A stretch of 64,000 nt of DNA from Paenibacillus borealis (GCF_000758665.1 NZ_CP009285.1:3472001-3536000), one strand, 5' to 3'. Positions 15,069 through 24,450 are shown, numbered from the stretch's first letter. Program-made: numbers and translations. Notes: generated from the sequence alone by a model not told the origin.

Positions 15069-17093
15069 TTGGAGACTTTTCTTGCAGTGCTGCTGATGCT
15101 CGGGCTAATCGCGGTATCGAATATCGTGAACCGTTTCATTCCGTTTGTGCCGGTTCCTCTGATTCAGATCGGACTCGGGATCATTGCCGCACTTGTGCCG
15201 ACCGGAATACATATGTCTTTTGAGCCTGAACTATTTTTTGTATTGTTCATTGCCCCTCTGCTGTTCAATGACGGGAGACGGACACCGCGTGATGAGCTGT
15301 GGAACCTGAGAGCCCCGATACTGCTGCTGGCGCTGGGGCTTGTATTTGTAACCGTATTTGTCGCGGGTTATGCCATTAACTGGATGATCCCTTCAATCCC
15401 GCTGGCGGCTTCCTTCGCGCTGGCGGCGATTCTGTCACCTACGGATGCTGTAGCGGTCGGTGCGCTGGCCGGAAGAGTGCATCTGCCGAAGAGCATTCAC
15501 CGTATCCTTGAAGGCGAATCGCTGATGAATGATGCCTCAGGCCTGGTCGCCTTCAAATTTGCAATTGCGGCCATGGTTACCGGAGTCTTCTCGCTTCCTA
15601 AGGCATCGCTCAGCTTTGTGATGATAGCCGCAGGCGGACTGTTGCTGGGTGCGGTGCTCTCATTTCTGCTGATCCGCCTCAGCGTGTTCATCCGCAGATT
15701 CGGCATGGAGGATGTTACGATCCATGTGCTGCTGCAGATTCTTACGCCGTTTATTATTTATCTGATCAGTGAAGAGATCGGTGTATCCGGCATCCTCGCT
15801 GTCGTAGCTGGTGGTGTAATGTACGCCATCGAGAAGGATCGGGCCGTATCGCCGCAGTATAAGCTGCAGCTTGTATCAGCCAGCACCTGGTCGGTGCTGC
15901 TGCTGGTATTGAACGGGCTCGTATTCCTGATCCTCGGAGTGTCCGTACCGGATGTTGTGGAGGTCATCTACCGTGATCAGACGCTGAACAACTTTATGGT
16001 CACAGGGTATGTGATGGCGATTACCGCGCTGCTCATTGTACTGCGGTTCCTCTGGGTCTATGCCTATTCACTATGGGAGAGCCGGTTCCGCCGGGTAGAG
16101 AAGGCACCGCTTAAGTCACAGGTGATTACATCAATCTCCGGTGTGCGCGGAGCGGTAACTCTTGCCGGTGCCTTCTCCATTCCGCTCGTGCTTGGGGACG
16201 GTATTACGCCATTCCCTGAACGGGATCTGATTATTGCGCTGGCTGCAGGTGTCATTCTGATGTCACTGGTCATTGCCAGCATCTTCCTGCCGCTGCTGGC
16301 AGACAAAGAGGAGACCGTGGTCCAGACGATTGGATACGGAAATACAGAGCTGGCAGCCAGAAATGTAGTGATTGACGCCGGGATGTCGATGCTGCGCAGC
16401 CTGGTTACGGAGAGCCCGGAGCAGACGAAACAGCCGGTGTTACTGGAGTTCACAGACAAGATCGACCGGCTGTGTACCGCCAAGCCGGACAGTGATCCGG
16501 CAACGGAGCAGTTCAGGCGGCTGGGCGTAGAGGCCCGGCTGAGCGGCCTGGAGGCAGAGCGCACAGAACTGCGGCGGATGCTGGAGAACGGGGCGGTCCC
16601 CGCCCCTGTCGCCGTGAAGATGGAGGAGCTGCTGGATCATACGGAATCGCTGCTCTGCAGACGGCTGGACACGCAAATTAAATTTACAGTAACTGAAATC
16701 CAGCGCCTCTTCTCCAGCCTCTTCTCCGGCCGCTTCAATGGGGAAGAAGGACGCCGGGCAGTGCAGAATGCCGAAAGTGCCCGGACGGCGAAGATTGCAA
16801 TGTGTCAGGCAGCCGTGTCAGCCGTCAGCGCCGGAATCAGTGACGAGAACCGCCTGGCTTCGCAGAAGGTCATAGACAAGTATGAACGGCTGGAATCCCG
16901 GCTGGTGCAGGGCGAAGGCTGGAGCAAAGACGGCGTCGTTGATGATGAGAAGCTGGAGCTGAAGCTGCAGGCGATTCAGGAGCAGCGGAATACCGTGCAA
17001 GAGATGTATCAGAACGGGGCTATTAATCTCAAGGTCGCGGGTAAGCTGCGGCGGTTCGTGGATCAGCTGGAAACATCTATTTGGGAGGATTAA
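15069..17093 (+). CDS. nhaK: Monovalent cation:proton antiporter, CPA1/NhaK type
   Basis: 674-residue protein with about 12 membrane helices in the first 410 residues and a long, partly helical cytoplasmic tail, the size and layout of Bacillus NhaK (YvgP). Ion-site blocks are ILSPTDAVAVGAL and GESLMNDASGLVAF (ND pair). It exchanges Na+ and possibly K+, Li+ or Rb+ for protons. TTG start with GGGAGATGATGGGG upstream. Seven bases separate its stop from the downstream acetyltransferase gene. Confidence 0.88.
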   Translation: METFLAVLLMLGLIAVSNIVNRFIPFVPVPLIQIGLGIIAALVPTGIHMSFEPELFFVLFIAPLLFNDGRRTPRDELWNLRAPILLLALGLVFVTVFVAGYAINWMIPSIPLAASFALAAILSPTDAVAVGALAGRVHLPKSIHRILEGESLMNDASGLVAFKFAIAAMVTGVFSLPKASLSFVMIAAGGLLLGAVLSFLLIRLSVFIRRFGMEDVTIHVLLQILTPFIIYLISEEIGVSGILAVVAGGVMYAIEKDRAVSPQYKLQLVSASTWSVLLLVLNGLVFLILGVSVPDVVEVIYRDQTLNNFMVTGYVMAITALLIVLRFLWVYAYSLWESRFRRVEKAPLKSQVITSISGVRGAVTLAGAFSIPLVLGDGITPFPERDLIIALAAGVILMSLVIASIFLPLLADKEETVVQTIGYGNTELAARNVVIDAGMSMLRSLVTESPEQTKQPVLLEFTDKIDRLCTAKPDSDPATEQFRRLGVEARLSGLEAERTELRRMLENGAVPAPVAVKMEELLDHTESLLCRRLDTQIKFTVTEIQRLFSSLFSGRFNGEEGRRAVQNAESARTAKIAMCQAAVSAVSAGISDENRLASQKVIDKYERLESRLVQGEGWSKDGVVDDEKLELKLQAIQEQRNTVQEMYQNGAINLKVAGKLRRFVDQLETSIWED

Positions 17094-17099
17094 TGAATT

Positions 17100-17612
17100 A
17101 TGGGGGAACTGCTTGCTAGCGGGCTGCACTTTGCAGAAATTACTGAGGAACATCTGGCCGGTGTGCTAGATATTTATAACTATTATGTACTTAACACCAC
17201 CGTCTCCTTTCATACCGAGCCGCAGACCTTGACGCAAATGCGTCAGTCTGTGCTGAATGGGGACCCGCGATTTAAATCGTATGTCCTTCTGCAGGACGGA
17301 GAACTGCAGGGCTATGTGCTGATTACCAGACATAAGAACAAGGAGGCCTACGATACTTCCGGTGAAGTCAGCATTTACCTGAAGCCCGGCAGCGGAGGAC
17401 AAGGGCTGGGCGGGCAATCGCTGCGGTTCATTGAAGAGCGGGCTAACGAGCTTGGGTTCCATGTGCTGGTAGCTACCGTATGTGCAGACAATGAGCCCAG
17501 CCGCCGCCTGTTCGCGAAGCACGGCTATGAGCAGAGCGCCTTGTTCAAGGAGATCGGCCGCAAGTTCGGCCGGTGGCTGGACATTGTCAGCTATCAGAAA
17601 ATTATCGGCTAA
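17100..17612 (+). CDS. GNAT N-acetyltransferase, phosphinothricin/methionine-sulfoximine type
   Basis: 170 residues. The opening EEHLAGVLDIYNYYVLNTTVSF, acetyl-CoA site GSGGQGLGGQSLRFIEE, and DNEPSRRLFAKHGYEQ ... GRWLDIVSYQK match the Pat/YwnH family that acetylates phosphinothricin or methionine sulfoximine, compounds resembling glutamate. GGGAGGAT at 17083 supports the start. Likely co-transcribed with nhaK. The second Asn/Ser block is intact so it should be active. Confidence 0.8.
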   Translation: MGELLASGLHFAEITEEHLAGVLDIYNYYVLNTTVSFHTEPQTLTQMRQSVLNGDPRFKSYVLLQDGELQGYVLITRHKNKEAYDTSGEVSIYLKPGSGGQGLGGQSLRFIEERANELGFHVLVATVCADNEPSRRLFAKHGYEQSALFKEIGRKFGRWLDIVSYQKIIG

Positions 17613-17648
17613 TCGTTGGCCGTTGCCAGAAGCCGCTAACTAAATTCC

Positions 17649-17820
17649 TGCACGAAATACAACATTCTCCTTATGATATCGGGAGTAGTCAAGAATTGTT
17701 GTAGGAAATGCAGCATTTCCCCCTTATCCGAGCAGTTACGCAGGGCAATTATTGTATTTCATACAACAATTCTTAAGAATCACCCGGTATCTATAGACCT
17801 AAGTTGTAATACGTACAACA
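17649..17820. repeat. Four quasi-palindromic TGYA-N8-CAACA motifs at about 52-bp pitch
   Basis: Copies: TGCACGAAATACAACA (17649), TGTAGGAAATGCAGCA (17700), TGTATTTCATACAACA (17753), TGTAATACGTACAACA (17805); spacings 51, 53, 52. They fill the gap between convergent genes with no coding frame. A related set lies at 37876-38055. Confidence 0.7.
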
Positions 17821-18024
17821 ATTAGGCCTGTGTATGTATACGATTCAAACAGTAATTCGCTCACTTGGCTGGGCCGGGCGGCGACTTGGAGAGTTTCACG
17901 CTACGTACTCCATGTATGGATTGCCAACTGCATAAATACAGTATAGTTACTGTTAATATTGCATTTAATACGGACGGTTTGGTGAACCTAACAGGGAAGC
18001 TGGCACCGATGATGCATCCGTACA

Positions 18025-18088
18025 ACGCAATAAGCCCGCTTGCCATGCAGGGACCAGGTCCATGCAGGCTAGCGGGCTTATTGTGCGT
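18025..18088 (-). terminator. Long hairpin downstream of the ThrE genes
   Basis: ACGCAATAAGCCCGCT pairs with AGCGGGCTTATTGTGCGT, with an inner ATGCA/TGCAT-containing stem. Read on the minus strand it follows the exporter genes; the T-run is weak (TTATT inside the stem). Confidence 0.5.
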
Positions 18089-18131
18089 TAGACGCGCGGG
18101 ACAGCGTCAGAGTACGGGGAAAGGGAACAAG

Positions 18132-18560
18132 CTATTCGGAGGTGTTCTTCCTGCGGAACATCTGTCCAAGCACCTCGCTCAGCACCAGTCCGGCGGCGAT
18201 GGCCCCGGAGAGAAGAAGTGCCTGTACCCCAAACTGAATCCCCTGGTTATTGTCATTCTCCACGAACTTGCGCATGGCATCATAAGCGAGGCCGCCCGGA
18301 ACCAGCGGGATAATTCCGCCGACGCTGAATATGATCACCGGCATTTTGAAGGAACGGGCAAAAAATTGGCTGATCACCCCGACAACCACGGTGGCGCCGA
18401 AGGTGGCAACAACGGTATCCCATCTGTCATCCAGCTGCAGGTACAGCATCCAGCCGATCATTCCTGCGAAACCGCATTGAAGCAGTGCGCGCACCGGCGC
18501 ATTAAACAGAACGCAGAAGGCGGAGGCAGCAATGAAACTGGTTATAAGTTGCAAAATCAT
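18132..18560 (-). CDS. Threonine/serine exporter subunit, YjjB/DUF3815 type
   Basis: 142 residues with four membrane helices and the FSVGGIIPLVPGGLAYDAM signature of the ThrE C-terminal half. In many Firmicutes the ThrE exporter is split into this small subunit and a larger DUF1212 subunit, as here: the two genes are adjacent, 26 bases apart. It should act in the cytoplasmic membrane as part of a threonine/serine (or dicarboxylate) exporter. AGAGGT precedes the ATG. Confidence 0.85.
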   Translation of the reverse strand: MILQLITSFIAASAFCVLFNAPVRALLQCGFAGMIGWMLYLQLDDRWDTVVATFGATVVVGVISQFFARSFKMPVIIFSVGGIIPLVPGGLAYDAMRKFVENDNNQGIQFGVQALLLSGAIAAGLVLSEVLGQMFRRKNTSE

Positions 18561-18586
18561 GAAGGACTACCTCTTTCAAGTGGTGA

Positions 18587-19354
18587 TTAGAAAAGTGACA
18601 GCACCAGTCCAATGCCGGTTCCAATGGCAAAGGCGGTCAGAAATGCATCTGCTCCCTTAGACAGGCCGGAGACCAGATGGCCGGCCATGAGGTCACGGAC
18701 TGCATTAGTGATGAGCAGTCCCGGCACGAGCGGCATGACGCAGCCGATAATAATCTTGTCCATCTCCTGTCCGATGCCGAGCTTGACGGAGAAGAAGGCC
18801 AGCAGGCCAATCAGAAATGAGGCGATGAACTCCGCGAAGAAACGGATCTGTACCAGGCGGTGCAGATAGGTAACGGCGGCGAAGCCGACTCCGGAGATCA
18901 GCAGCGACGGCAGGGCATCCCACAGGCTGCCCTTGAACATCACGGTGAAGCAAGCACCGGTCAAGGCGGCAGCTAGAGTCTGCAGCCAGACTGGATAGGC
19001 ATGTGCCGCGTCGTCGACCGTACCCAGACGCTCACGGGCTTCGGCCGCGGTGAGCTGGCGTTCGCTAAGCCGTCTTGAGATGTCATTGACCTCGGACACT
19101 TTTTGCAGATCGGTCGTCCGTTCGGCTATCCGGAACAGCTTCACCGGTTCGGTTCGGCTGGTGGTGAACATAATGACTGTCGGCGTAACGTAGCTATGCG
19201 CTCCAGGGAAGCCGAGCGATGCGGCCATCCGGCTCATGGTATCCTCCACGCGGTAGGTTTCGGCGCCGCTTTGCAGCATGATTTTACCGGCCAGCAGGCA
19301 CAGGTCTATAATATCATGCGCGGTAGTATTGCTATTGTTGCTTGTGCTATCCAA
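18587..19354 (-). CDS. Threonine/serine exporter subunit, YjjP/ThrE N-terminal (DUF1212)
   Basis: 255 residues. The soluble N-terminal part holds LAGKIMLQSGAETYRVEDTM and the TPT/MFTTS segment typical of DUF1212; five membrane helices follow, with MPLVPGLLITNAVRDLMAG near residue 215. Partner of the downstream small subunit. TTG start with GGGAGG 12 bases upstream. The 240 bases upstream of it show no further gene. Confidence 0.85.
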   Translation of the reverse strand: MDSTSNNSNTTAHDIIDLCLLAGKIMLQSGAETYRVEDTMSRMAASLGFPGAHSYVTPTVIMFTTSRTEPVKLFRIAERTTDLQKVSEVNDISRRLSERQLTAAEARERLGTVDDAAHAYPVWLQTLAAALTGACFTVMFKGSLWDALPSLLISGVGFAAVTYLHRLVQIRFFAEFIASFLIGLLAFFSVKLGIGQEMDKIIIGCVMPLVPGLLITNAVRDLMAGHLVSGLSKGADAFLTAFAIGTGIGLVLSLF

Positions 19355-19594
19355 CTTCGTCGATCCTCCCCGGGAATGTTATCTATTCGATTGTCGCCGC
19401 AATGTGTGAAAATTTCAACCTTTATTCGATATAATCTGGCGAATAATAAAATTTTATCAAAAAGATAAAATGAATATACACTATTTATTTCTTTTCTTCG
19501 ATATAAATATGGAGAAATATAGTAGTTGAGCACTGGGTCTCACTATATGTATTCAATGATTAACACCCTCATTTAGCCGCGGGCATTGAGTGCT

Positions 19595-20176
19595 CTAGTC
19601 TTCCAGCGTACATAGACCAGTGGCAACGCCGCCGGACACAATGGTAAGAATGGAATGAAAAAAAGTCTCCTTGGAGATCAGCACACCGCCGGCCCCGATA
19701 ATCAGGAAATCCGTCAGGAAAATAATCACTCCGACATTGAGCGGAATGTAACGTTTCATGAACTTGGCCAGCAGATCCGTCCCGCCTGTACTGGCTTTGA
19801 ACCGCAGCATCAGCCCGAGGCCGCTGCCCATCAGGAAGCCACCGATAATAGCGCTGGAGATGGAGCCTAGCTCAATATAGTACAGAAAGTGATATTGCAG
19901 CGGCCCGATAAGTTCGATCAGGAATGAGGAGGTCAGCAGCCCCAGAATGCTGTTATAGAAGATCTCCCGCTCCCGGAACCAGGCCAGCAGGAAGATCGGT
20001 AGACTGCAGACAACGATGGCTAGTCCGATTTTGATGCCGGAAATGTAATTAATGATGAGGGCAATGCCGATAATTCCACCATCAAGTATTTTATAAGGCA
20101 CCAGAAAAAAATTGGTTCCCGCTGCAATCAGCAGGCTGGCGAGCAGAATAATAACATACTTAGAATATGAACGCAT
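19595..20176 (-). CDS. YitT family membrane protein (short form)
   Basis: 193 residues with about five helices: NFFLVPYKILDGGIIGIALI and FKASTGGTDLLAKF are the YitT (DUF161) signatures. Most YitT proteins carry a C-terminal DUF2179 domain and are about 280 residues; this one stops at the last helix, so the cytoplasmic DUF2179 part is absent. The ATG at 20176 is 9 bases from GGAG; the ATG at 20185 is too close. Transport role is suspected for the family but unproven. Confidence 0.8.
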   Translation of the reverse strand: MRSYSKYVIILLASLLIAAGTNFFLVPYKILDGGIIGIALIINYISGIKIGLAIVVCSLPIFLLAWFREREIFYNSILGLLTSSFLIELIGPLQYHFLYYIELGSISSAIIGGFLMGSGLGLMLRFKASTGGTDLLAKFMKRYIPLNVGVIIFLTDFLIIGAGGVLISKETFFHSILTIVSGGVATGLCTLED

Positions 20177-20242
20177 CTTCAGCATCTCCAGACTTAAGGC
20201 ATGTCTTAATAAATATGCACCTGTCTGGAAAAAAATAGCTAT

Positions 20243-20272
20243 AAAACAAAAAATCCTGCCAAAGCAGGATTA
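20243..20272 (-). terminator. Terminator of the DUF3231 gene
   Basis: AATCCTGC / GCAGGATT stem; on the minus strand it is followed by TTTTTGTTTT. Confidence 0.85.
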
Positions 20273-20339
20273 ATAATCCGTGATGCTGTTCAATGAAGAG
20301 CTGCACCACGGAGAGCGTGTATAAACCGGAAGCGGATCC

Positions 20340-20858
20340 TCAGGCATGAACGGGCTCCGGCTTCTTAAGCTGCAACGGAGGCGGGATCAGCCAGCCCTTT
20401 TGCTTGTTCATTTTGAGCAGTTCCATGCCGAAGGCGGCCATTTGCGCGTGGATCTTCATGAACATCGTGCCGATATCCTCGCGGATCGACATGCCCATGA
20501 CCTGGCTGCAGACTACAAGACTGAGCGAGACAGCTCCGGTGAGTGCCGCAGCAATCTCCTGATCGGAGAACCTTGCTCCTGCCGGAATGTCCTCCAACTT
20601 GACGGAAGGGCGGTCCGGGAGTGATGGCGGAGGAACGAAGCCGTTTAGCTTGAGGATTTTGTCGCAGTCCTTGATTTCCTTCTGTGCTTGATCCATTAGA
20701 TCATCGATAATCTTCTTCAGATCCTGGTCCCCGGCATGAAAGTGAAAAGCCTGGTAGGTAGACAAGGACATTTTGGCAGTGGCCGAGACCTGCCACAGAT
20801 TGAAGATTTCACCATAATGAAGCGGTTCATCTTTGGGGTTGCCGTTTAGAACTCCCAT
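20340..20858 (-). CDS. DUF3231 family protein
   Basis: 172 residues, mostly helical: HYGEIFNLWQVSATAKMSLSTYQAF at the start and RFSDQEIAAALTGAVSLSLVVCSQVMGMSIREDIGTMF later, the ferritin-like DUF3231 pattern (related to spore-coat CotF-like and YpbE-like proteins in Firmicutes). No metal site is obvious. GAGGAG precedes the ATG. A spore or stress role is inference from family distribution. Confidence 0.8.
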   Translation of the reverse strand: MGVLNGNPKDEPLHYGEIFNLWQVSATAKMSLSTYQAFHFHAGDQDLKKIIDDLMDQAQKEIKDCDKILKLNGFVPPPSLPDRPSVKLEDIPAGARFSDQEIAAALTGAVSLSLVVCSQVMGMSIREDIGTMFMKIHAQMAAFGMELLKMNKQKGWLIPPPLQLKKPEPVHA

Positions 20859-20975
20859 AATTACAGAACTCCTCTACAAATAGGTTATGAACGTAATTTA
20901 GGTTGTCCAGTGCAATCGCTGTTATTCAAGATTTAAGTGCACTAAATAAAGTTACAGTAAAGCAGGTGTAGCACG

Positions 20976-21194
20976 GTGGATTATATCTATAAGGTGCTGG
21001 AAACCGACATGGAGCTGCTGGCTGCGGCACTTTCGGAGGTTCAGGTGTTGGTTGTGCTGAAGGACGGCACAGAGGAACTGCTGGAACCGGGGGGACAGAT
21101 CAGAGCATACACAGCGAAATCTGTCCGGATCCGGGGATTGTCCTATTGCCGGGATTTGCATGAATTCCGGATTCTTACGTCGGAGCCTATCTGA
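20976..21194 (+). CDS. Small conserved-looking hypothetical protein (72 aa)
   Basis: GTG start; the predicted product is compact, alternating beta strands (VQVLVVLKDGTEELLEPGGQI) and a C-terminal EFRILTSEPI. Codon use matches neighbouring genes and the opposite strand has no comparable frame. The ribosome site is weak (AGCAGGTG). Family unknown. Confidence 0.5.
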   Translation: MDYIYKVLETDMELLAAALSEVQVLVVLKDGTEELLEPGGQIRAYTAKSVRIRGLSYCRDLHEFRILTSEPI

Positions 21195-21222
21195 TTTCCC
21201 TGATTCCTGCGATAGAAGCGCG

Positions 21223-22095
21223 TCAGCGGGAGTACCGTTTGCGGAAGCGCAGCGGAGAGATGCCGACCTTGCGGCTGAAGCGCCTGGAGAAGTATGCGGT
21301 GCTCTCGAAGCCGGTGCGTTCTGCGATTCCTGAGATAGGAATCTCCGTCTTAAGCAGCAGCAGCTTGGCCTGCTCCAGGCGGTAATCCGTCAGATATTCC
21401 ATGGGGGTTAGCCCATAGACACGCTTCATACAGCGGGCCAGATAATTGTAATGAAAATGCAGTGCATCCGCCAATGAGGCATTCGTGAGGTCCTCCGTGA
21501 AGTGATTACGCAGGTAGGCTTCCGTCTGCTCGGCGATCTCCGCAGCCTGGCTGCCCGCAGTATCCTGCTGGGCCAGATCCATCATCCGCAGCATCTCCTC
21601 AAAGATGCGCTGCTGCTGCCATACGGAGCTGGAGCGCCGTCCCTGGCTGAGCTGCAATAACTGTTCAGCCTGTCCGCTCCGGGCGAAGGGATCAGGAAGC
21701 GGTCCGAACTGGGGGACGCGGATCGTATATGGGTGGGTGAGGAACTGCCGGAAATGCTTCTCACGTTCTGTGTATACAGGTTCCCCCTCCGCTTCTATCC
21801 ACTCGCCCACCGTGTGAAAATGCACCCAGGTGAAGGATGTCAGCTCCTCGCAGGGCTTAACTGAATAATGGTAGCGGTCAGGCAGCAGCAGGAGTGTATG
21901 TCCGGAAGTCACTGCCCACTCCTTATTCTCTTCACCAATGAACAGGCAGCCTTGTTCTACAATAATTAGATCGAATTTCCCCATACGGCTGCGGTTTGGA
22001 TGCTGGTCGCCGGGCGAATATATGGTGTGGCCGCATTCCAGGAAATAAGGGAAAGGCGGCGCCGCCAGATGGATATAGGAAGGAACAGGTGGCAT
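21223..22095 (-). CDS. AraC-family regulator with N-terminal cupin
   Basis: 290 residues: a cupin sugar-sensing domain (about 1-150) and two HTH motifs at the C-terminus (TNASLADALHFHYNYLARCMKRVYG and ISGIAERTGFESTAYFSRRFSRKVGISPLRFRK). AAAGGAGA precedes the ATG. It is divergent from the GH127 gene, the usual arrangement for a local activator of an arabinoside-utilisation gene; this regulatory link is inferred. Confidence 0.88.
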   Translation of the reverse strand: MPPVPSYIHLAAPPFPYFLECGHTIYSPGDQHPNRSRMGKFDLIIVEQGCLFIGEENKEWAVTSGHTLLLLPDRYHYSVKPCEELTSFTWVHFHTVGEWIEAEGEPVYTEREKHFRQFLTHPYTIRVPQFGPLPDPFARSGQAEQLLQLSQGRRSSSVWQQQRIFEEMLRMMDLAQQDTAGSQAAEIAEQTEAYLRNHFTEDLTNASLADALHFHYNYLARCMKRVYGLTPMEYLTDYRLEQAKLLLLKTEIPISGIAERTGFESTAYFSRRFSRKVGISPLRFRKRYSR

Positions 22096-22263
22096 GTCGT
22101 CTCCTTTCGCAAGCTCTTTTCAATTAGATGAACTTCTCTGTACAGCTGGGAATTCCAGTGTGAAATAGTACAAAAACAGGGTTGCTTATGATTCTGTTTT
22201 TTATTCATTTTACCGTCTATAATTGCAAATAGCGAGGATGAAATGAAAAGGGGAGAAGTTACA

Positions 22264-24225
22264 TTGAGTAAATTTGCAGATATTCAGCAAGCCGCTAACA
22301 CAGTCCGGCAGGTGGCCATTCAGGATGAATTCTGGGGGCGTTATATCCGGCTGGTGCAGGATACCGTTATTCCGTACCAGTATGAGGCGCTGCATGACCG
22401 GGTGGCAGGGGCAGAACCCAGCCATGCCATAGCCAATTTTGAAATCGCTGCCGGCAGGAGAGAAGGCGAGTTCAACGGCTGGGTCTTTCAGGACAGTGAT
22501 GTAGCTAAATGGCTGGAAGCAGTGGGGTATTCGCTCAGCATCAAGCGCGATCCTGAACTGGAGCGTCAGGCAGATGAGATGATTGATCTGGTCGGCGAAG
22601 CACAGCACGAAGACGGATACCTGAATACTTATTTCACACTCAAGGAGCCGGGCAAACGCTGGACGAACCTGCTGGACTGCCATGAGCTGTATTGTGCGGG
22701 ACATTTCATTGAAGCGGCAGTGGCCTATTATGAAGCGACCGGCAAAGACAAGCTGCTGGGCATTGTGCGGCGGTTCGTTGACCACATTGAAACCGTCTTC
22801 GGACCGGAGGAAGGGAAGCTGAAGGGCTACGATGGTCACCAGGAAATTGAGCTGGCCCTTGTGAAGCTGTACCGGCTGACCGGTGAAGAGAAATATCTGA
22901 AGCTCAGCAGCTTTTTCATCGACCAGCGCGGACAGGAACCGAACTTCCTGCATCAGGAGTGGGAACAAAGAGGACGGGTTACGCACTGGACAGGTACGGC
23001 TACAAGCAGTGTGGATGTCAGTTATAATCAGGCCCATATCCCGGTCCGTGAGCAGAGCGTGGCCTTGGGCCATTCCGTCCGGGCAGTCTATATGTATACA
23101 GCCATGGCCGATCTGGCCCGGCTGACCGGAGATGAAGCGCTGCGCGTGGCCTGCGAGCGCCTGTGGGACAATATGACGGAGAAACAGATGTATATCACCG
23201 GCGGAATCGGGTCAACACATCATGGTGAGGCGTTCACCTTTGATTATGATCTGCCTAATGATACTGTCTATGCGGAGACCTGCGCTTCGATCGGGCTGAT
23301 CTTTTTTGCCAAACGGATGCTGGAATTGACCCCGGACGCCCGGTATGCTGACGTGATGGAGCGGGCGCTCTATAATAATGTGCTCGGTTCAATGGCACAG
23401 GACGGCAAACACTATTTCTATGTGAATCCGCTTGAAGTATGGCCGCAGGCCTGCAGCTGCAACCCCGGCAAACATCATGTGAAAGCGGAGCGCCAGGGAT
23501 GGTTCGGCTGCGCCTGCTGTCCGCCGAATGTAGCGCGTCTGCTGACCTCGCTGAATCAGTATATCTACACTGAGCACGGCGATACGCTTTACACTAATCT
23601 GTATATCGGCAGTGAGCTGAAGACTACGCTGGGAGGTACAGCGGTTGCAATCAGCCAGCAGAGCCGTTTCCCTTGGGATGGAGCTGTCTCGCTTAAGGTT
23701 GATCCTGCCCAAGCCGGGGAGTTCGGTATTGCGTTACGTATTCCGTCGTGGAGCGGGAACGTGGAGATCAGAGTGAATGGAGAGGCAGTAGCCGATGCTG
23801 CTGCAAGCCTGCAGCAGGGGTATGCGGTGATCCGCAGGGAATGGAAGGCCGGAGACGTGATTGAGCTCACTCTGCCGATGGAAGCACACCGTGTTTACGC
23901 CCACCCGAATCTGCGTGCCGATGCCGGGAAGACTGCCATCCAGCGCGGGCCGCTGGTCTACTGCCTGGAAGCGGCTGATAACAGTGAGCCGCTAAGCTCG
24001 GTTTCTTTGAGTGAAGCAGCGGCATTCACCGAGACGTATGATGAATTGCTGCTTGGCGGTGCTGTAGTGGTAGAAGGCGACGGCTTCCGCGTAGCACAGG
24101 CGGCCTGGACCGGAGGGCTGTACAGCAGAGAGAAGGCACCGCTGGAAGCGGTGAAGGTAACCGCAGTCCCTTATTATCTGTGGGGCAACCGCGGCAGCGG
24201 CGAGATGAAGGTCTGGATTCCGTAG
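22264..24225 (+). CDS. GH127 beta-L-arabinofuranosidase (HypBA1-like)
   Basis: 653 residues from TTG 22264 (AGGGGAGA 8 bases upstream; an ATG at 22243 would add seven). It matches Bifidobacterium HypBA1 in length and in the unusual zinc-cysteine active site: acid/base Glu in HHGEAF (322), Glu338 and Cys340 in AETCAS, and the CACC motif with Cys418 (nucleophile) and Cys419, numbered from the TTG. It removes terminal beta-L-arabinofuranose, as found on plant hydroxyproline-rich glycoproteins. No signal peptide, so it acts on imported oligosaccharides. Divergent AraC regulator. Confidence 0.9.
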   Translation: MSKFADIQQAANTVRQVAIQDEFWGRYIRLVQDTVIPYQYEALHDRVAGAEPSHAIANFEIAAGRREGEFNGWVFQDSDVAKWLEAVGYSLSIKRDPELERQADEMIDLVGEAQHEDGYLNTYFTLKEPGKRWTNLLDCHELYCAGHFIEAAVAYYEATGKDKLLGIVRRFVDHIETVFGPEEGKLKGYDGHQEIELALVKLYRLTGEEKYLKLSSFFIDQRGQEPNFLHQEWEQRGRVTHWTGTATSSVDVSYNQAHIPVREQSVALGHSVRAVYMYTAMADLARLTGDEALRVACERLWDNMTEKQMYITGGIGSTHHGEAFTFDYDLPNDTVYAETCASIGLIFFAKRMLELTPDARYADVMERALYNNVLGSMAQDGKHYFYVNPLEVWPQACSCNPGKHHVKAERQGWFGCACCPPNVARLLTSLNQYIYTEHGDTLYTNLYIGSELKTTLGGTAVAISQQSRFPWDGAVSLKVDPAQAGEFGIALRIPSWSGNVEIRVNGEAVADAAASLQQGYAVIRREWKAGDVIELTLPMEAHRVYAHPNLRADAGKTAIQRGPLVYCLEAADNSEPLSSVSLSEAAAFTETYDELLLGGAVVVEGDGFRVAQAAWTGGLYSREKAPLEAVKVTAVPYYLWGNRGSGEMKVWIP

Positions 24226-24287
24226 TTAACTCGTATGACCGGTAGCTGCCGTATATAATGCTGAAGCCAACCTCCCCCAAGGGCAGT

Positions 24288-24420
24288 AAGTGGACAAATG
24301 TATATTAATTTCGCTATTTTAGTTTCTCTGCGGCATTTAGTTGGATAAACGTCATTTAATTCCAGGCATTTCCCGCATTTTGAGCTGTGTTCCTGATATT
24401 AAGTGCTCTTTTTCCAATTG
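24288..24420. repeat. Short repeated motif at about 51-bp pitch
   Basis: GTGGACAAATGTATATTAAT (from 24290) and TTGGATAAACGTCATTTAAT (from 24341) are 51 bases apart, with a weaker third copy near 24387. Resembles in layout the blocks at 17.65 and 37.88 kb. Confidence 0.45.
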
Positions 24421-24450
24421 CTGTTTGACATGGCCTCTAAACAATAAGAA

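Noticed and set aside
17865..18590. Long plus-strand open frame over the ThrE genes
   Set aside because: It is antisense to two well-recognised exporter genes with ribosome sites on the minus strand, and its product has no plausible composition.
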